Assembly: GCF_027858935.1 (NCBI RefSeq) | Contig: NZ_JAQIBU010000046.1 | Span: 1-41,458 of the forward strand | DNA from: Oleiagrimonas sp. | Lineage (GTDB): Bacteria; Pseudomonadota; Gammaproteobacteria; Xanthomonadales; Rhodanobacteraceae | Length of the DNA stretch: 41,458 bases | Reading direction: 5' to 3' | Part shown: one piece after another, positions 1-8,626 of the stretch | How the letters are laid out: every line of letters starts with the position of its first letter | Numbering within the stretch: the stretch's first letter is position 1 | Translations under genes and position numbers: made by a program | Notes under the pieces: generated by a model | What the model was told of the DNA's origin: nothing | Seen by the model: only the letters and a program-made list of their open reading frames with translations | Database searches by the model: none

Positions 1-1339
1 GCGCGAGCACGGCAGCGTGCTGACGCTGATGTTCAAGCACAGCTTCACCAACGGCATGACATGGAACGTGGACACGCGCGATGTCTGGCACACCGATTCG
101 GCGCGCGGTTACGACGTCATATCGATCAGGCCTGACCTGATGCACGTCGGGCGTCGCGCCCGCGGCCAGATCAACAAGCGCCGTTACGACTATCTGGACA
201 CCAACTTGCAGATGCCGTTCAAGCTGTTCGGTTTTGGCCACAAGATGGTCGTGGGCATGACCGAAGGACGCGTCGACAACACCTTCGATCGCCTGCAGTT
301 TTTCAATGCTCCCGCGACCGGTCCGACCTCGCTGGACATTGCCATCTACAACCCGGTCTACCACCAGGTGCCACCGCTCTGGCAGCTGCCGCTGGCCAAC
401 AGCCCGAAGTCACTGAATGACCGCAACACCCAGATCCACAGTTTCGGCGCCTATTTCGACGACATGATTACCTTCACACAGCAGTGGAAGGCGGCCGTCG
501 GCTTGCGCTACTCGAGGCTGAGCCAGACTTACGACGAGACCTTCCCTGAAGTGCCCGGCCTGACCGCTAACAGCAGCAAGACCAACACCAAGTTCCTGCC
601 GATGGCCGGCCTGGTCTACCAACCGGACCTGCATTGGAGCTATTACCTCAGCTACAGCACCTCGTTTGTCCCGCCACCGCCGCAGGCCATCAACGCGCAA
701 GGCGTGAATGACTTCATCCCGACGTCGGCCAAGCAGTTTGAAATCGGCACCAAGACCAACTGGTTCGACAACCGGCTACGCACGACCTTGGCGTTCTATC
801 AGATCAACGAAAAGGATACGCTGAGCCATTCGCATTGCGCGATCGGCACCTGCTATCAACAGGTCGGCAAGGCTCGATCGAAGGGCGCCGAACTGGAGGT
901 CAACGCACAACCCATGCCGAACTGGCAGATCACCGCCGGCTATTCGTACACGGACGCGCGCATCACCAGTTCGACCAACCCGGCGGAGATCAACACCCGC
1001 CTTCCCGACGTGCCGGTGAACAGCGAGCATCTGTGGTCGCGTTACGATTTCGAATCCAGTGTCCTGCAGGGCGTCGGATTCGGCGTGGGCATCATCCACA
1101 ACGGCCAGCGCGAGGGTGTCACTCCGAAAAAATTCAACGAGGTCATCCTCAAGCTGCCTGCCTATACTCGCGTGGATGCGGCGCTGTACTACGAAAAGGC
1201 GAGCTACAGCCTGACCTTCAAGGTGGAGAACATATTCGACACCACCTACTACCAGAGCGCGGGCTTCAACGGGGACATCAACCTGCTTCCGGGCAACCCC
1301 CGCTTGATCACGCTCTCGGCGCGGTTCTTCTTCGAATGA
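1..1339 (+). CDS. TonB-dependent (siderophore-type) outer-membrane receptor, C-terminal part; N-terminus and plug lie upstream of the window
   Basis: Open frame to the window edge; alternating beta-strand pattern, 'YYLSYSTSFVPPPP', 'QFEIGTKTNWFDNRLRTTLAFYQI', 'AGYSYTDARI', 'NIFDTTYY...', terminal 'LPGNPRLITLSARFFFE' with C-terminal Phe typical of TBDT barrels. Confidence 0.9.
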   Translation, partial: REHGSVLTLMFKHSFTNGMTWNVDTRDVWHTDSARGYDVISIRPDLMHVGRRARGQINKRRYDYLDTNLQMPFKLFGFGHKMVVGMTEGRVDNTFDRLQFFNAPATGPTSLDIAIYNPVYHQVPPLWQLPLANSPKSLNDRNTQIHSFGAYFDDMITFTQQWKAAVGLRYSRLSQTYDETFPEVPGLTANSSKTNTKFLPMAGLVYQPDLHWSYYLSYSTSFVPPPPQAINAQGVNDFIPTSAKQFEIGTKTNWFDNRLRTTLAFYQINEKDTLSHSHCAIGTCYQQVGKARSKGAELEVNAQPMPNWQITAGYSYTDARITSSTNPAEINTRLPDVPVNSEHLWSRYDFESSVLQGVGFGVGIIHNGQREGVTPKKFNEVILKLPAYTRVDAALYYEKASYSLTFKVENIFDTTYYQSAGFNGDINLLPGNPRLITLSARFFFE

Positions 1340-2538
1340 TGACGTACCTCGCATCCAGGCGACCTGCCCGCGCGCGGGCAGGTCGGTCCCTCGCGCTTCT
1401 CGCCGCGCTTTTGGTCTCGGCAGGAGGGTTTATTCCATGGGCCTGGTCGGCTCCGCCGCCCACCGTCCTGTGGCAGTTGCCCGTCGCACACCGTCATCCA
1501 GCGCAAACGCCGGCGCAGAAACTCAGCGGTAAGCAGGAGGGGCGGGACCTGCCCACGCCGGACATCCTGCAACCGACGCTGGATCCGAGGTTGACGGTCT
1601 ACCAGCCCCGCTACAGCGAGGCGCTGTCGGGCACGATCCGCATCGAGTCCTCTGACATCCTGCCCCGGTTGGTGCACTCGTGGATTCGAGCGTTCGCGCG
1701 TTTTTACCCGCACGTGCGGATCCAGTTCGGTCCACCGTACGAAGGTAGCCACGCCGCCCAGGACCTGATCGCGGGGAAGATCACCATCGCCATGGTTTCG
1801 CGCGAGCTCAAGCCCACCGATGTCAGCCAGTTCACCGCGCGCTATGGCTATGCGCCGACCAGCGTCCCGGTTTCGGGTGGCTCCTACCGTCAGTTCGGTT
1901 TTCTCGACGCGGTGACGGTGATCGTGAACCAGGCCAATCCCGTCAAGCAGTTGAGCAAACGCCAGCTTGACGCGATTTTTTCCTCGTCTCACCTGCGCGG
2001 CGATGTTCCGGTACGGCGATGGGGCCAACTCGGCGCCACCGGGGCCTGGAAGGACCGGCCCGTGCATGTCTATGCGATCAAGCCCTGGAATGGTTTCGAG
2101 GAGTTCTTTCGCCAGCGGGTGCTGGACGCCAGGGGCAAGCGTGGCCACTGGCGCCATGATATTCATCTAGCGCCGACGGTATTCCCGATCGCCGGCCAGG
2201 TCGCCGCCGATCCGGACGCCATCGCCTACACTGGGCTGGCTTTCGTCGATGCCCCGGTCAAGGTGATCGCCGTCGGCAACGGCGATACGGCCGTGTCCCC
2301 GACCTACGCTAACGTGGCGTCGGCGCGCTATCCGTTGAGCCGCCTGATCTACGCCAACGTCAACCGCAAGCCGGGCAGGCCGCTGCCGACTGACGTGGCC
2401 GAATTCCTGCGTTTCATCCTCAGCCGCCAGGGCCAGGCCGCGGTGCGCCATGAAGGCATCTTCCTGCCGCTGCGCGCCGGACAGGTGCAGGCAGCGAGAC
2501 AGGTCGAGGGTCCGCCGGACAGGAGTAAGTCCTCATGA
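1336..2538 (+). CDS. PstS-like periplasmic substrate-binding protein (single domain)
   Basis: ATGA overlap with the receptor stop; signal peptide 'LALLAALLVSAGG'; PstS-fold motifs 'GTIRIESSDILPRLVHSWIRAFARFYPHVRIQF', 'VIVNQANPVKQLSKRQLDAIFS', 'RRWGQLGATGAWKDRPVHVY', 'YPLSRLIYANVNRKPG...FLRFILSRQGQAAV'. Confidence 0.8.
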   Translation: MMTYLASRRPARARAGRSLALLAALLVSAGGFIPWAWSAPPPTVLWQLPVAHRHPAQTPAQKLSGKQEGRDLPTPDILQPTLDPRLTVYQPRYSEALSGTIRIESSDILPRLVHSWIRAFARFYPHVRIQFGPPYEGSHAAQDLIAGKITIAMVSRELKPTDVSQFTARYGYAPTSVPVSGGSYRQFGFLDAVTVIVNQANPVKQLSKRQLDAIFSSSHLRGDVPVRRWGQLGATGAWKDRPVHVYAIKPWNGFEEFFRQRVLDARGKRGHWRHDIHLAPTVFPIAGQVAADPDAIAYTGLAFVDAPVKVIAVGNGDTAVSPTYANVASARYPLSRLIYANVNRKPGRPLPTDVAEFLRFILSRQGQAAVRHEGIFLPLRAGQVQAARQVEGPPDRSKSS

Positions 2539-3590
2539 TGCTCGCGAAGCTTGCACCGGGCTGCTGGCGGCGGATGTCGCGCGTGCTCGTGGTCCTCGCC
2601 GGACTCATGCTGGTGGCGCCGGTCATGGCCGACCCGTCGTTCCCATTCCACATGCTGCGCACGCTGACTGTTCCGGGCAACGGTCCCGCGCAGGCGGTGG
2701 CCTTTCTGCCCGGCGGGAACGTCGCATTCGTGGCCGCTGGCCATGAGGTATCGGCGTATGCCTCGGACAATCCAAGCCCTGAGGCATCCCAGGTCGTCGC
2801 GGGTACCGTCACCGGTTTAGCGGTTGCGCCGGGCGGCAGGTTCCTCTACGCCGTGACCCGGGCCCCCGCGAAAGTCCTGGTCATGGACCCGAGCACGCTC
2901 AAAGTCATCCATCGCCGTGCCCTGCATGGTGGTTCGCCCGATGCCGTCTTTGAGGATGCGGCCACGCATGCCCTGTATGTCGTCGACGGCGCCGCGCGCG
3001 AGATCATGCGCATATCGCCGAGCACGCTCGAGATCGAATCCAGGGTCCGTTTGCCGCGCACACTCGGGCAGGTCGTGCCCAACGCGCGCGGGCGCCTGTA
3101 TGCAGTAGCGCCCGGACATGGCGGCGTCTATGCCATCGATGCACGCACCATGCGGCGACTCCCCAGCTACGCCACGCCGCACTGCACGCCCAGCGGCGCG
3201 CTGGCACTGGACACAGTGGGTCGCCGGTTGTTCGTCGGCTGCCGCTCCGGCACGGTGGCGATCCTGGACACCGACATGGGCTTCGTGTTCCGGCGCATCC
3301 AGGCGGGTTCCGCGCCAGGCACGCGCGCGGTGTTCGCCTTCCACCCCGCGTCCGGTTCGGGCTGGAAGGGCGGAATGTTCATGGTCGCGGCACGCCATCT
3401 CCAGGCGGTGAGAATGAACGCATTCGTGCGCTATGCCTACGGCGGGATGATGGCTCTGCCGGGCGTTGCGCGCTCCATCGCACTGTCGCCCGCCGACGGG
3501 CAGATATGGGTCGGCGTCGCCGCATCTGCCGCGCCGGATGCCGGTCCGGCACGCGTAGTGGTGTTTGGCAGCAACGGAGGTCGTCCATGA
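2535..3590 (+). CDS. Exported YncE/beta-propeller-type repeat protein
   Basis: Signal peptide 'VLVVLAGLMLVAPVMA'; repeated blades 'AQAVAFLPGGNVAFVAAGHEVSAY', 'VTGLAVAPGGRFLYAVTRAPAKVLVMDPSTLKVIH', 'GRRLFVGCRSGTVAILDTDMG'; ATGA overlaps on both sides. Confidence 0.75.
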   Translation: MMLAKLAPGCWRRMSRVLVVLAGLMLVAPVMADPSFPFHMLRTLTVPGNGPAQAVAFLPGGNVAFVAAGHEVSAYASDNPSPEASQVVAGTVTGLAVAPGGRFLYAVTRAPAKVLVMDPSTLKVIHRRALHGGSPDAVFEDAATHALYVVDGAAREIMRISPSTLEIESRVRLPRTLGQVVPNARGRLYAVAPGHGGVYAIDARTMRRLPSYATPHCTPSGALALDTVGRRLFVGCRSGTVAILDTDMGFVFRRIQAGSAPGTRAVFAFHPASGSGWKGGMFMVAARHLQAVRMNAFVRYAYGGMMALPGVARSIALSPADGQIWVGVAASAAPDAGPARVVVFGSNGGRP

Positions 3591-5104
3591 AGCGCAGTGG
3601 ATTGTGGGTCCTCATCCTTGGGCTTGCGGGCGTGTGGACTTGCGCCGCCGCGCATGCCCCGGCTCGCATGTTGCCGCGCTCGGCCCTACACGGCATGAAG
3701 GTGACCCTGGTCGAGGGAAGCGCTGCGCGTGAAAAGGGCAGCGACGATGCTCTGGTCGCGCGGCACCTCGAGTCGATGGGATTTCGCGTCAAGCAGGTGC
3801 CGGATACCGCGCCGGTATCCGTGGCGGCGGGCAGCAACCTGGTGGTGATTTCGTCCACCGCGGATGTGTCCGTGCTGGGCGACAAGTACAGCCACCTTGG
3901 GGTCCCCGTGTTCACCTGGAATACCTGGGACTATCCGCACCTGGGACTGACCGGACCGGTCCTGCACAACGACTTCGAGATCATCGATCCGGTGCAGCAT
4001 TATGCGCAGAGTTTCGCCATCCTGTATGCCTATGGCGCCAACCTGACGTCGTCGATCAGCCGGGCGGTAGGACTAAAGCCTCAGCTGTTCGGTACCCTTT
4101 ACCTGGAGCCCGGCAGCGCAGGGTGGGGGCGGCCCGGGCCCGGCGGGACGGTGATCGCCGATTACGACGGCACGCCGCACAAGGCCGCGATCTTTACTTA
4201 TGAACGCGACTCCACCTTGGCCAACGGCAAGCCGGCGCCCGCGCGGCGCGTGGCCTTCTACCTGCGCAGCGACAATTTCCATTTGCTGACCTCGACCTCC
4301 GGTCCGCCCAGCCACGATACGCACATGCGCCAGTGGGCGATCGGGCTGAAGCTATTCGACGCCTCGATTCGCTGGGCAGTTTCGCCACCGGCCCGGCCGA
4401 CGGGCGTGACCCCGGGCTCGATCGAGGCCGCGCTTCGCCGTCAGGCAGCCGCACACAAGACGATCGTGTTCGTCGAGCGCGTACACGGCGGCGAGGGCCG
4501 GCCTTCGGATGAACACATGGTCGCGCACCTGCGCAGCCTTGGCTTCAACGTGCGCGTCACCGACCAGACCGAGCCGCAATCGGTTGCGCATGGCGCCGGA
4601 CTGGTGATGATTTCGTCCACCTGCTCGAAGTACAAACTGGCCAACAAGTACGCCAATATCGACGTGCCGGTGCTCTCGTTGGAGGGCCTGCTTTCCGACG
4701 CGCTGCACTTCAGCGGGCGCAACCGCTACATCGACTACGGTGAACACGGCGAGGAGAAGGAAAGCGACGATCCCCCCGAAAGCTGGCTGAACATTGTCGG
4801 CGCCTGGAGCCCAATGGCCGCCGGCCTGGCAGACGGTCCGGTTCGCTTCACCCGCCATTCGGGCGTGCTGAAATGGGCCACGCCGTTCCCGGATGCGCAG
4901 GTCATCGCGACCATGACCGGCGAGCCCTGGGAGGCGGCGATCTTCGGTTATCCCAAGGGGTCGCTGATGGCCGACGGTTTCATTGCCCCGGCACGACGCG
5001 CGTTGCTGCCCATGGACAATCCAACCTATAACGACCTCACGCCGCAGGGCAAGGCGCTTTTCGATGCAGTGGTGTTATGGACGCTGGGCGGCTCGGCCAG
5101 GTAG
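3587..5104 (+). CDS. Exported protein with two homologous amidotransferase/ThuA-like domains (function unknown)
   Basis: ATGA overlap with previous gene; signal peptide 'SGLWVLILGLAGVWTCAAAHA'; two copies of '(V/I)xxVE....G..SD(D/E)..(V)A.HL.S(M/L)GF.V....T.P.SVA.G..LV(V/M)ISST...'. Confidence 0.6.
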   Translation: MKRSGLWVLILGLAGVWTCAAAHAPARMLPRSALHGMKVTLVEGSAAREKGSDDALVARHLESMGFRVKQVPDTAPVSVAAGSNLVVISSTADVSVLGDKYSHLGVPVFTWNTWDYPHLGLTGPVLHNDFEIIDPVQHYAQSFAILYAYGANLTSSISRAVGLKPQLFGTLYLEPGSAGWGRPGPGGTVIADYDGTPHKAAIFTYERDSTLANGKPAPARRVAFYLRSDNFHLLTSTSGPPSHDTHMRQWAIGLKLFDASIRWAVSPPARPTGVTPGSIEAALRRQAAAHKTIVFVERVHGGEGRPSDEHMVAHLRSLGFNVRVTDQTEPQSVAHGAGLVMISSTCSKYKLANKYANIDVPVLSLEGLLSDALHFSGRNRYIDYGEHGEEKESDDPPESWLNIVGAWSPMAAGLADGPVRFTRHSGVLKWATPFPDAQVIATMTGEPWEAAIFGYPKGSLMADGFIAPARRALLPMDNPTYNDLTPQGKALFDAVVLWTLGGSAR

Positions 5105-5120
5105 CCGGGTCGCTCCTCCC

Positions 5121-7127
5121 GTGAAGCGCGCAGCGTTGAGCCATCGGCTGGCCCTACTTGCCATGTTCGGCTGCGGCCTGGCGACGCCTGTCGCGGCACG
5201 ACCACATCCGTCGGCGTTGCGCTGCATGGGTGCCTCGACCATGCAGCATCTGGTCGCGGCATGGATGCAGGCTGCCCAGGCAGGATGGCCAGCCAACCAC
5301 AGCAAGGTTCTGGGTGGATCGCGCTTTTCCGCCACGGGCGTACAAGCGGCGCTGCGCGGAAAGGTCAATTGCGTGACCTTCGCGCGCGAGCCGTTCCCAG
5401 CCGAGGTGCGCGGATATCAGCATCGCTTCGGCGCCGCACCGATCCTCATCCCGGTGGCTCAGGGCAGCGAAAGGACCCCGCACGGCACGTTCGCCCTGGC
5501 GGTGTTTGTGAACCGGTCCAACCCCCTGCGGCGTCTCACGATGCGGCAGTTGCGCCGGGTACTCGGTGCCGATCCCGTCTCTGGGTCGGCAGTGCGCACC
5601 TGGGGCGAGCTGGGTGGCAGTGGTGCGTGGCGTCAACGTCCTGTGCACGTCTATGGCATGCAGCCGATGCGCGCCACGGGCAACCCGCCGGGAATTGTGA
5701 ATTTCCTGCAGATCAGGGTTTTACGCGGATGGCCTTGGCGCAAGGACCTGCGGGTGCGCACCGATACCCCCCGTGCAAGCGCGCTGACCCGGATCGTACG
5801 CGCGGTGGGGTCTGACCCGGATGGCATCGGCTACAGCGGCATCGGTTATGCCGATCCGAGCGTGGCAAAGCTGGCGATCGCCAAGCACGCGGACGGGCCA
5901 TATTTTCTGCCCGCCCCAGGCAACGTGAAAACCGCGCGTTATCCGCTGGCGCGTCTCATCTACCTCGGTTTCACGCCAGACATCGATGGCCAAGCCAAGC
6001 GAGCCGCCTGTCGCTTGGTGTCGTTGGCCCTGGGTCCCACCGGCCGCAGGCTGGATGCGAGCGATGCCATGCGCTTTCTGCCGCTCACTGCCACCCAGAC
6101 CCGGGTATCCAGGGGGCTGGCGCACCGCACCCTGGGTTGTGCACTGCATGTGCCGCCCGCCGGTCCCGCAGTCCGGCGGCCGCCGGGTACGACGAACTTG
6201 GACGCGTCCACCCTGACGATCATCGGCTACAACGACATGGCCGGCATGGTCCGGCTCTGGAATCGCGCCTTCGCGCGGCATCATGCTGGCGTGCGCTTCA
6301 TCGTCCGGCTGCAAGGCACGCGGACTGCGCCCGGGGCACTGGCCGACGGGACCAGCCAGCTGGCGCCGATGGGCGCGCCGTTCTCCGCGCGCGAGCGGCG
6401 CGCATACCTTGCTCAGCAGCCGTCCGGACCGGTGGGCTTGCGAGTTGCACATGCCAGCAACGACCCGCGTGCGCGATCCTCCCCGATCGCCCTGTACGTG
6501 CATCCCGGCAATCCACTGCGACAGGTGACCCTGGACCAGCTCAGGCGGGTGTTCACCCGCGCCTCGGCGTCGAAAGGCCGCACCTGGTCCATGCTGGGCC
6601 TGGATGGACACTGGGCCACGCGCACGATCGACGTGTGCGGGCTGGCGCCGAACACCGCGCTGGGCCGCTACATGATCCGCCGTCTGCTGCATGGCGGCCG
6701 CTTCGCGCATGGCTACCTGGCGTTTTCCGAATCCGCCGGAGCCGTGCGCCAGGCGGCCACGGATCGCGACGCGCTGTGTTTCGGCGACCTCAACGACACG
6801 CGGACCACGGCAAGACGCCTTGCCATCGTCGCGGGGCCGGGCCGCACGGTCTACACCGGGACCCGCGCGCAGATTCGCTCTGGGGACTATCCGCTGGATC
6901 GCTTCCTGTATCTCTATGTTCGCAATGACGTGGCGGCCAGTCCCCGGGGCGGCCTGGTCTGCGCCTACCTGGATATGGTGCTCTCGGCCCGTGGGCAAGC
7001 GCTGCTGGCGACCGCTCCGCCCGGTTACATCCCCCTGGATCGACGCGAGTTGCGCCATCAGCGCACCCGGCTGCGTGGCCTCGGTTGCACCCGGATTCAC
7101 GGAATGGTGTCCCCAACGGGTCGTTGA
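5121..7127 (+). CDS. Exported protein with two tandem PstS-like substrate-binding domains
   Basis: Likely GTG start at 5121 giving signal peptide 'VKRAALSHRLALLAMFGCGLATPVAA'; PBP motifs occur twice: 'VNRSNPLRRLTMRQLRRVLG...TWGELGGSGAWRQRPVHVYGM' and 'VHPGNPLRQVTLDQLRRVFT...TWSMLGLDGHWATRTIDVCGL'. Confidence 0.75.
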   Translation: MKRAALSHRLALLAMFGCGLATPVAARPHPSALRCMGASTMQHLVAAWMQAAQAGWPANHSKVLGGSRFSATGVQAALRGKVNCVTFAREPFPAEVRGYQHRFGAAPILIPVAQGSERTPHGTFALAVFVNRSNPLRRLTMRQLRRVLGADPVSGSAVRTWGELGGSGAWRQRPVHVYGMQPMRATGNPPGIVNFLQIRVLRGWPWRKDLRVRTDTPRASALTRIVRAVGSDPDGIGYSGIGYADPSVAKLAIAKHADGPYFLPAPGNVKTARYPLARLIYLGFTPDIDGQAKRAACRLVSLALGPTGRRLDASDAMRFLPLTATQTRVSRGLAHRTLGCALHVPPAGPAVRRPPGTTNLDASTLTIIGYNDMAGMVRLWNRAFARHHAGVRFIVRLQGTRTAPGALADGTSQLAPMGAPFSARERRAYLAQQPSGPVGLRVAHASNDPRARSSPIALYVHPGNPLRQVTLDQLRRVFTRASASKGRTWSMLGLDGHWATRTIDVCGLAPNTALGRYMIRRLLHGGRFAHGYLAFSESAGAVRQAATDRDALCFGDLNDTRTTARRLAIVAGPGRTVYTGTRAQIRSGDYPLDRFLYLYVRNDVAASPRGGLVCAYLDMVLSARGQALLATAPPGYIPLDRRELRHQRTRLRGLGCTRIHGMVSPTGR

Positions 7128-7208
7128 CACACGGCGTGGAAGCATGACGGCGGCTTATGCCCGGCAGCGGCAATACCTAAGGAATGTCTGATCAAACGGC
7201 CGAAGTGT

Positions 7209-7589
7209 CTACGGTACCGAGGCAAGTCCAAAGCGTGGTGGTTTAAGTCCGCGATAGCGCTGCGCCAGAGGTGCCAACTGCGGATCCAAGGACGCGAAGG
7301 CATAAAATGCGTCGAGATCCACATCCAGACCCAGAATGTGTCGCAGTACGGTGGTTGCGTAGGCACGTGCGCGGGGTTGTTCACTGGCTGCACCTTGCAG
7401 GCTCACAATCAAGTGGGGTTTGGCGGGACTGCCGCGCTGAGAAACTTCGGCCAGCAACGCCGTCTTGCCCATGGCGAAGCAGCGGCGATAGGTCACGCCG
7501 TCCCAGGTGTCGATCCGATTGCCTGCTTGACGGGGTAGCGCCCAGACAGTCAGATCCAGGCGGAAAGGCGCACGCGTCTCAAGCTTCAT
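7209..7589 (-). pseudogene. Truncated DNA-3-methyladenine glycosylase 2 (AlkA-like), N-terminal domain only
   Basis: 'MKLETRAPFRLDLTVWALPRQAGNRIDTWDGVTYRRCFAMGKTALLAEVSQRG...LAQRYRGLKPPRF' matches the AlkA N-terminal domain, but the frame ends 'GLASVP*' where the HhH catalytic domain should begin. Confidence 0.65.
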
Positions 7590-7944
7590 GTTGATGTCGG
7601 TGCAGGAAGGACCGCAACGCCACGGCGTTGTTGTGTACCTCGTCCCTGGCGGCATACAACAAGGTGATGTGCTGGTGAAGGACGAGTTGCGCGCGCAACT
7701 CGCCGACCGCTTCAGGCGCTGCATCGAGCTCAGCAAAATAGCGTTTTTGAAACGCCTCCCATTGGGCTGGATCGTGATCGAACCAGTGACGCAGGGCATC
7801 GCTCGGCGCCACGTTTTTCAACCACAGATGGACTGCAGCTTCATCTTTGCTCAGACCACGCGGCCACAATCGATCCACCAGGATGCGCATGCCGTCTGCC
7901 TGAGCCGCCTTTGTGTAAATCCGCTTGAGCGTGATGTTGGACAC
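7579..7944 (-). CDS. DUF488 (YeaO-like) family protein
   Basis: 'ITLKRIYTKAAQADGMRILVDRLWPRGLSKDEAAVHLWLKNVAPSDALRHWFDHDPAQWEAFQKRYFAEL...LLYAARDEVHNNAVALRSFL'; GTG start assumed; 11-nt overlap with the AlkA-like gene. Confidence 0.85.
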   Translation of the reverse strand: MSNITLKRIYTKAAQADGMRILVDRLWPRGLSKDEAAVHLWLKNVAPSDALRHWFDHDPAQWEAFQKRYFAELDAAPEAVGELRAQLVLHQHITLLYAARDEVHNNAVALRSFLHRHQHEA

Positions 7945-8150
7945 GACTGCTTTACCCTTCCCGTTGCTCTGACGGGCTGCTGTAAGGTCACGCTTCGCAG
8001 ACTCCGCCTCGGATCCTATGTACCGCATCGGGGGGTCTACCTCGTTCACTCGAGTTTTTCCAGGAAGCCCCACCTGGGGGAAGAAAAATGTCATGAAACA
8101 ACGACGTCACGTGTTTTGATGACGTCCACAAGCGGTTTCGAGCATCAATG

Positions 8151-8546
8151 TCAGAACACGTGCGGCGCAAGAAAACCCATAGGCTGCTTGGTAATGGCGA
8201 CACTGACAATGTAGGCGAATACCAGCATGGCGACGACCCAGGCGGCGCGCGCGACAAGACGCGAGCGCCGGTAGTGCAGCGCCACCATGCCGAACGCGAC
8301 ATAGGCCACCAGGCCAAGTACTTTGGCGGTCAACCAGCCGCTGTTGACGAACGGGTATTGGTGAATAAAGACGGCCAGGGTCAATCCACTTGCCAGCAGC
8401 AGCGTGTCCACGATATGCGGCATGATGCGCAGCCAACCCCACAGCGCTCGGCGCGTTCCGGTGAACAACCACAGTCCGCGACCGAAGAACAGGCTGAAAC
8501 TCAGCGCGACGCAGGTGACGTGCAGCAGTTTGATCCAGCTATACAC
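8151..8546 (-). CDS. SirB2-family integral membrane protein
   Basis: 'SWIKLLHVTCVALSFSLFFGRGLWLF...LRIMPHIVDTLLLASGLTLAVFIHQYPF..GWLTAKVLGLVAYVAFGMVALHY'; GTG start assumed. Confidence 0.75.
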   Translation of the reverse strand: MYSWIKLLHVTCVALSFSLFFGRGLWLFTGTRRALWGWLRIMPHIVDTLLLASGLTLAVFIHQYPFVNSGWLTAKVLGLVAYVAFGMVALHYRRSRLVARAAWVVAMLVFAYIVSVAITKQPMGFLAPHVF

Positions 8547-8612
8547 AGCATCTCCCGGTTTGTTCAGGCTCTTTCCGCGCGACAAATGTCGGTGTGCGGG
8601 GCGTCGCATGCC

Positions 8613-8626
8613 TTGATATGAGTCAA
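8613..8626. promoter_or_regulatory. FNR/DNR-type box TTGAT-ATGA-GTCAA upstream of nnrS, with CATAAT -10-like hexamer at 8647-8652
   Basis: Sequence read directly; 9/10 match to the TTGAT-N4-ATCAA consensus; box-to--10 spacing fits a class II (about -41) activator site. Confidence 0.6.

Noticed and set aside
5721-7145. 474-aa minus-strand ORF opposite the double PBP gene
   Set aside because: The plus-strand frame has a signal peptide and conserved PBP motifs; the minus frame is Arg/Gly/Gln-rich without motifs.
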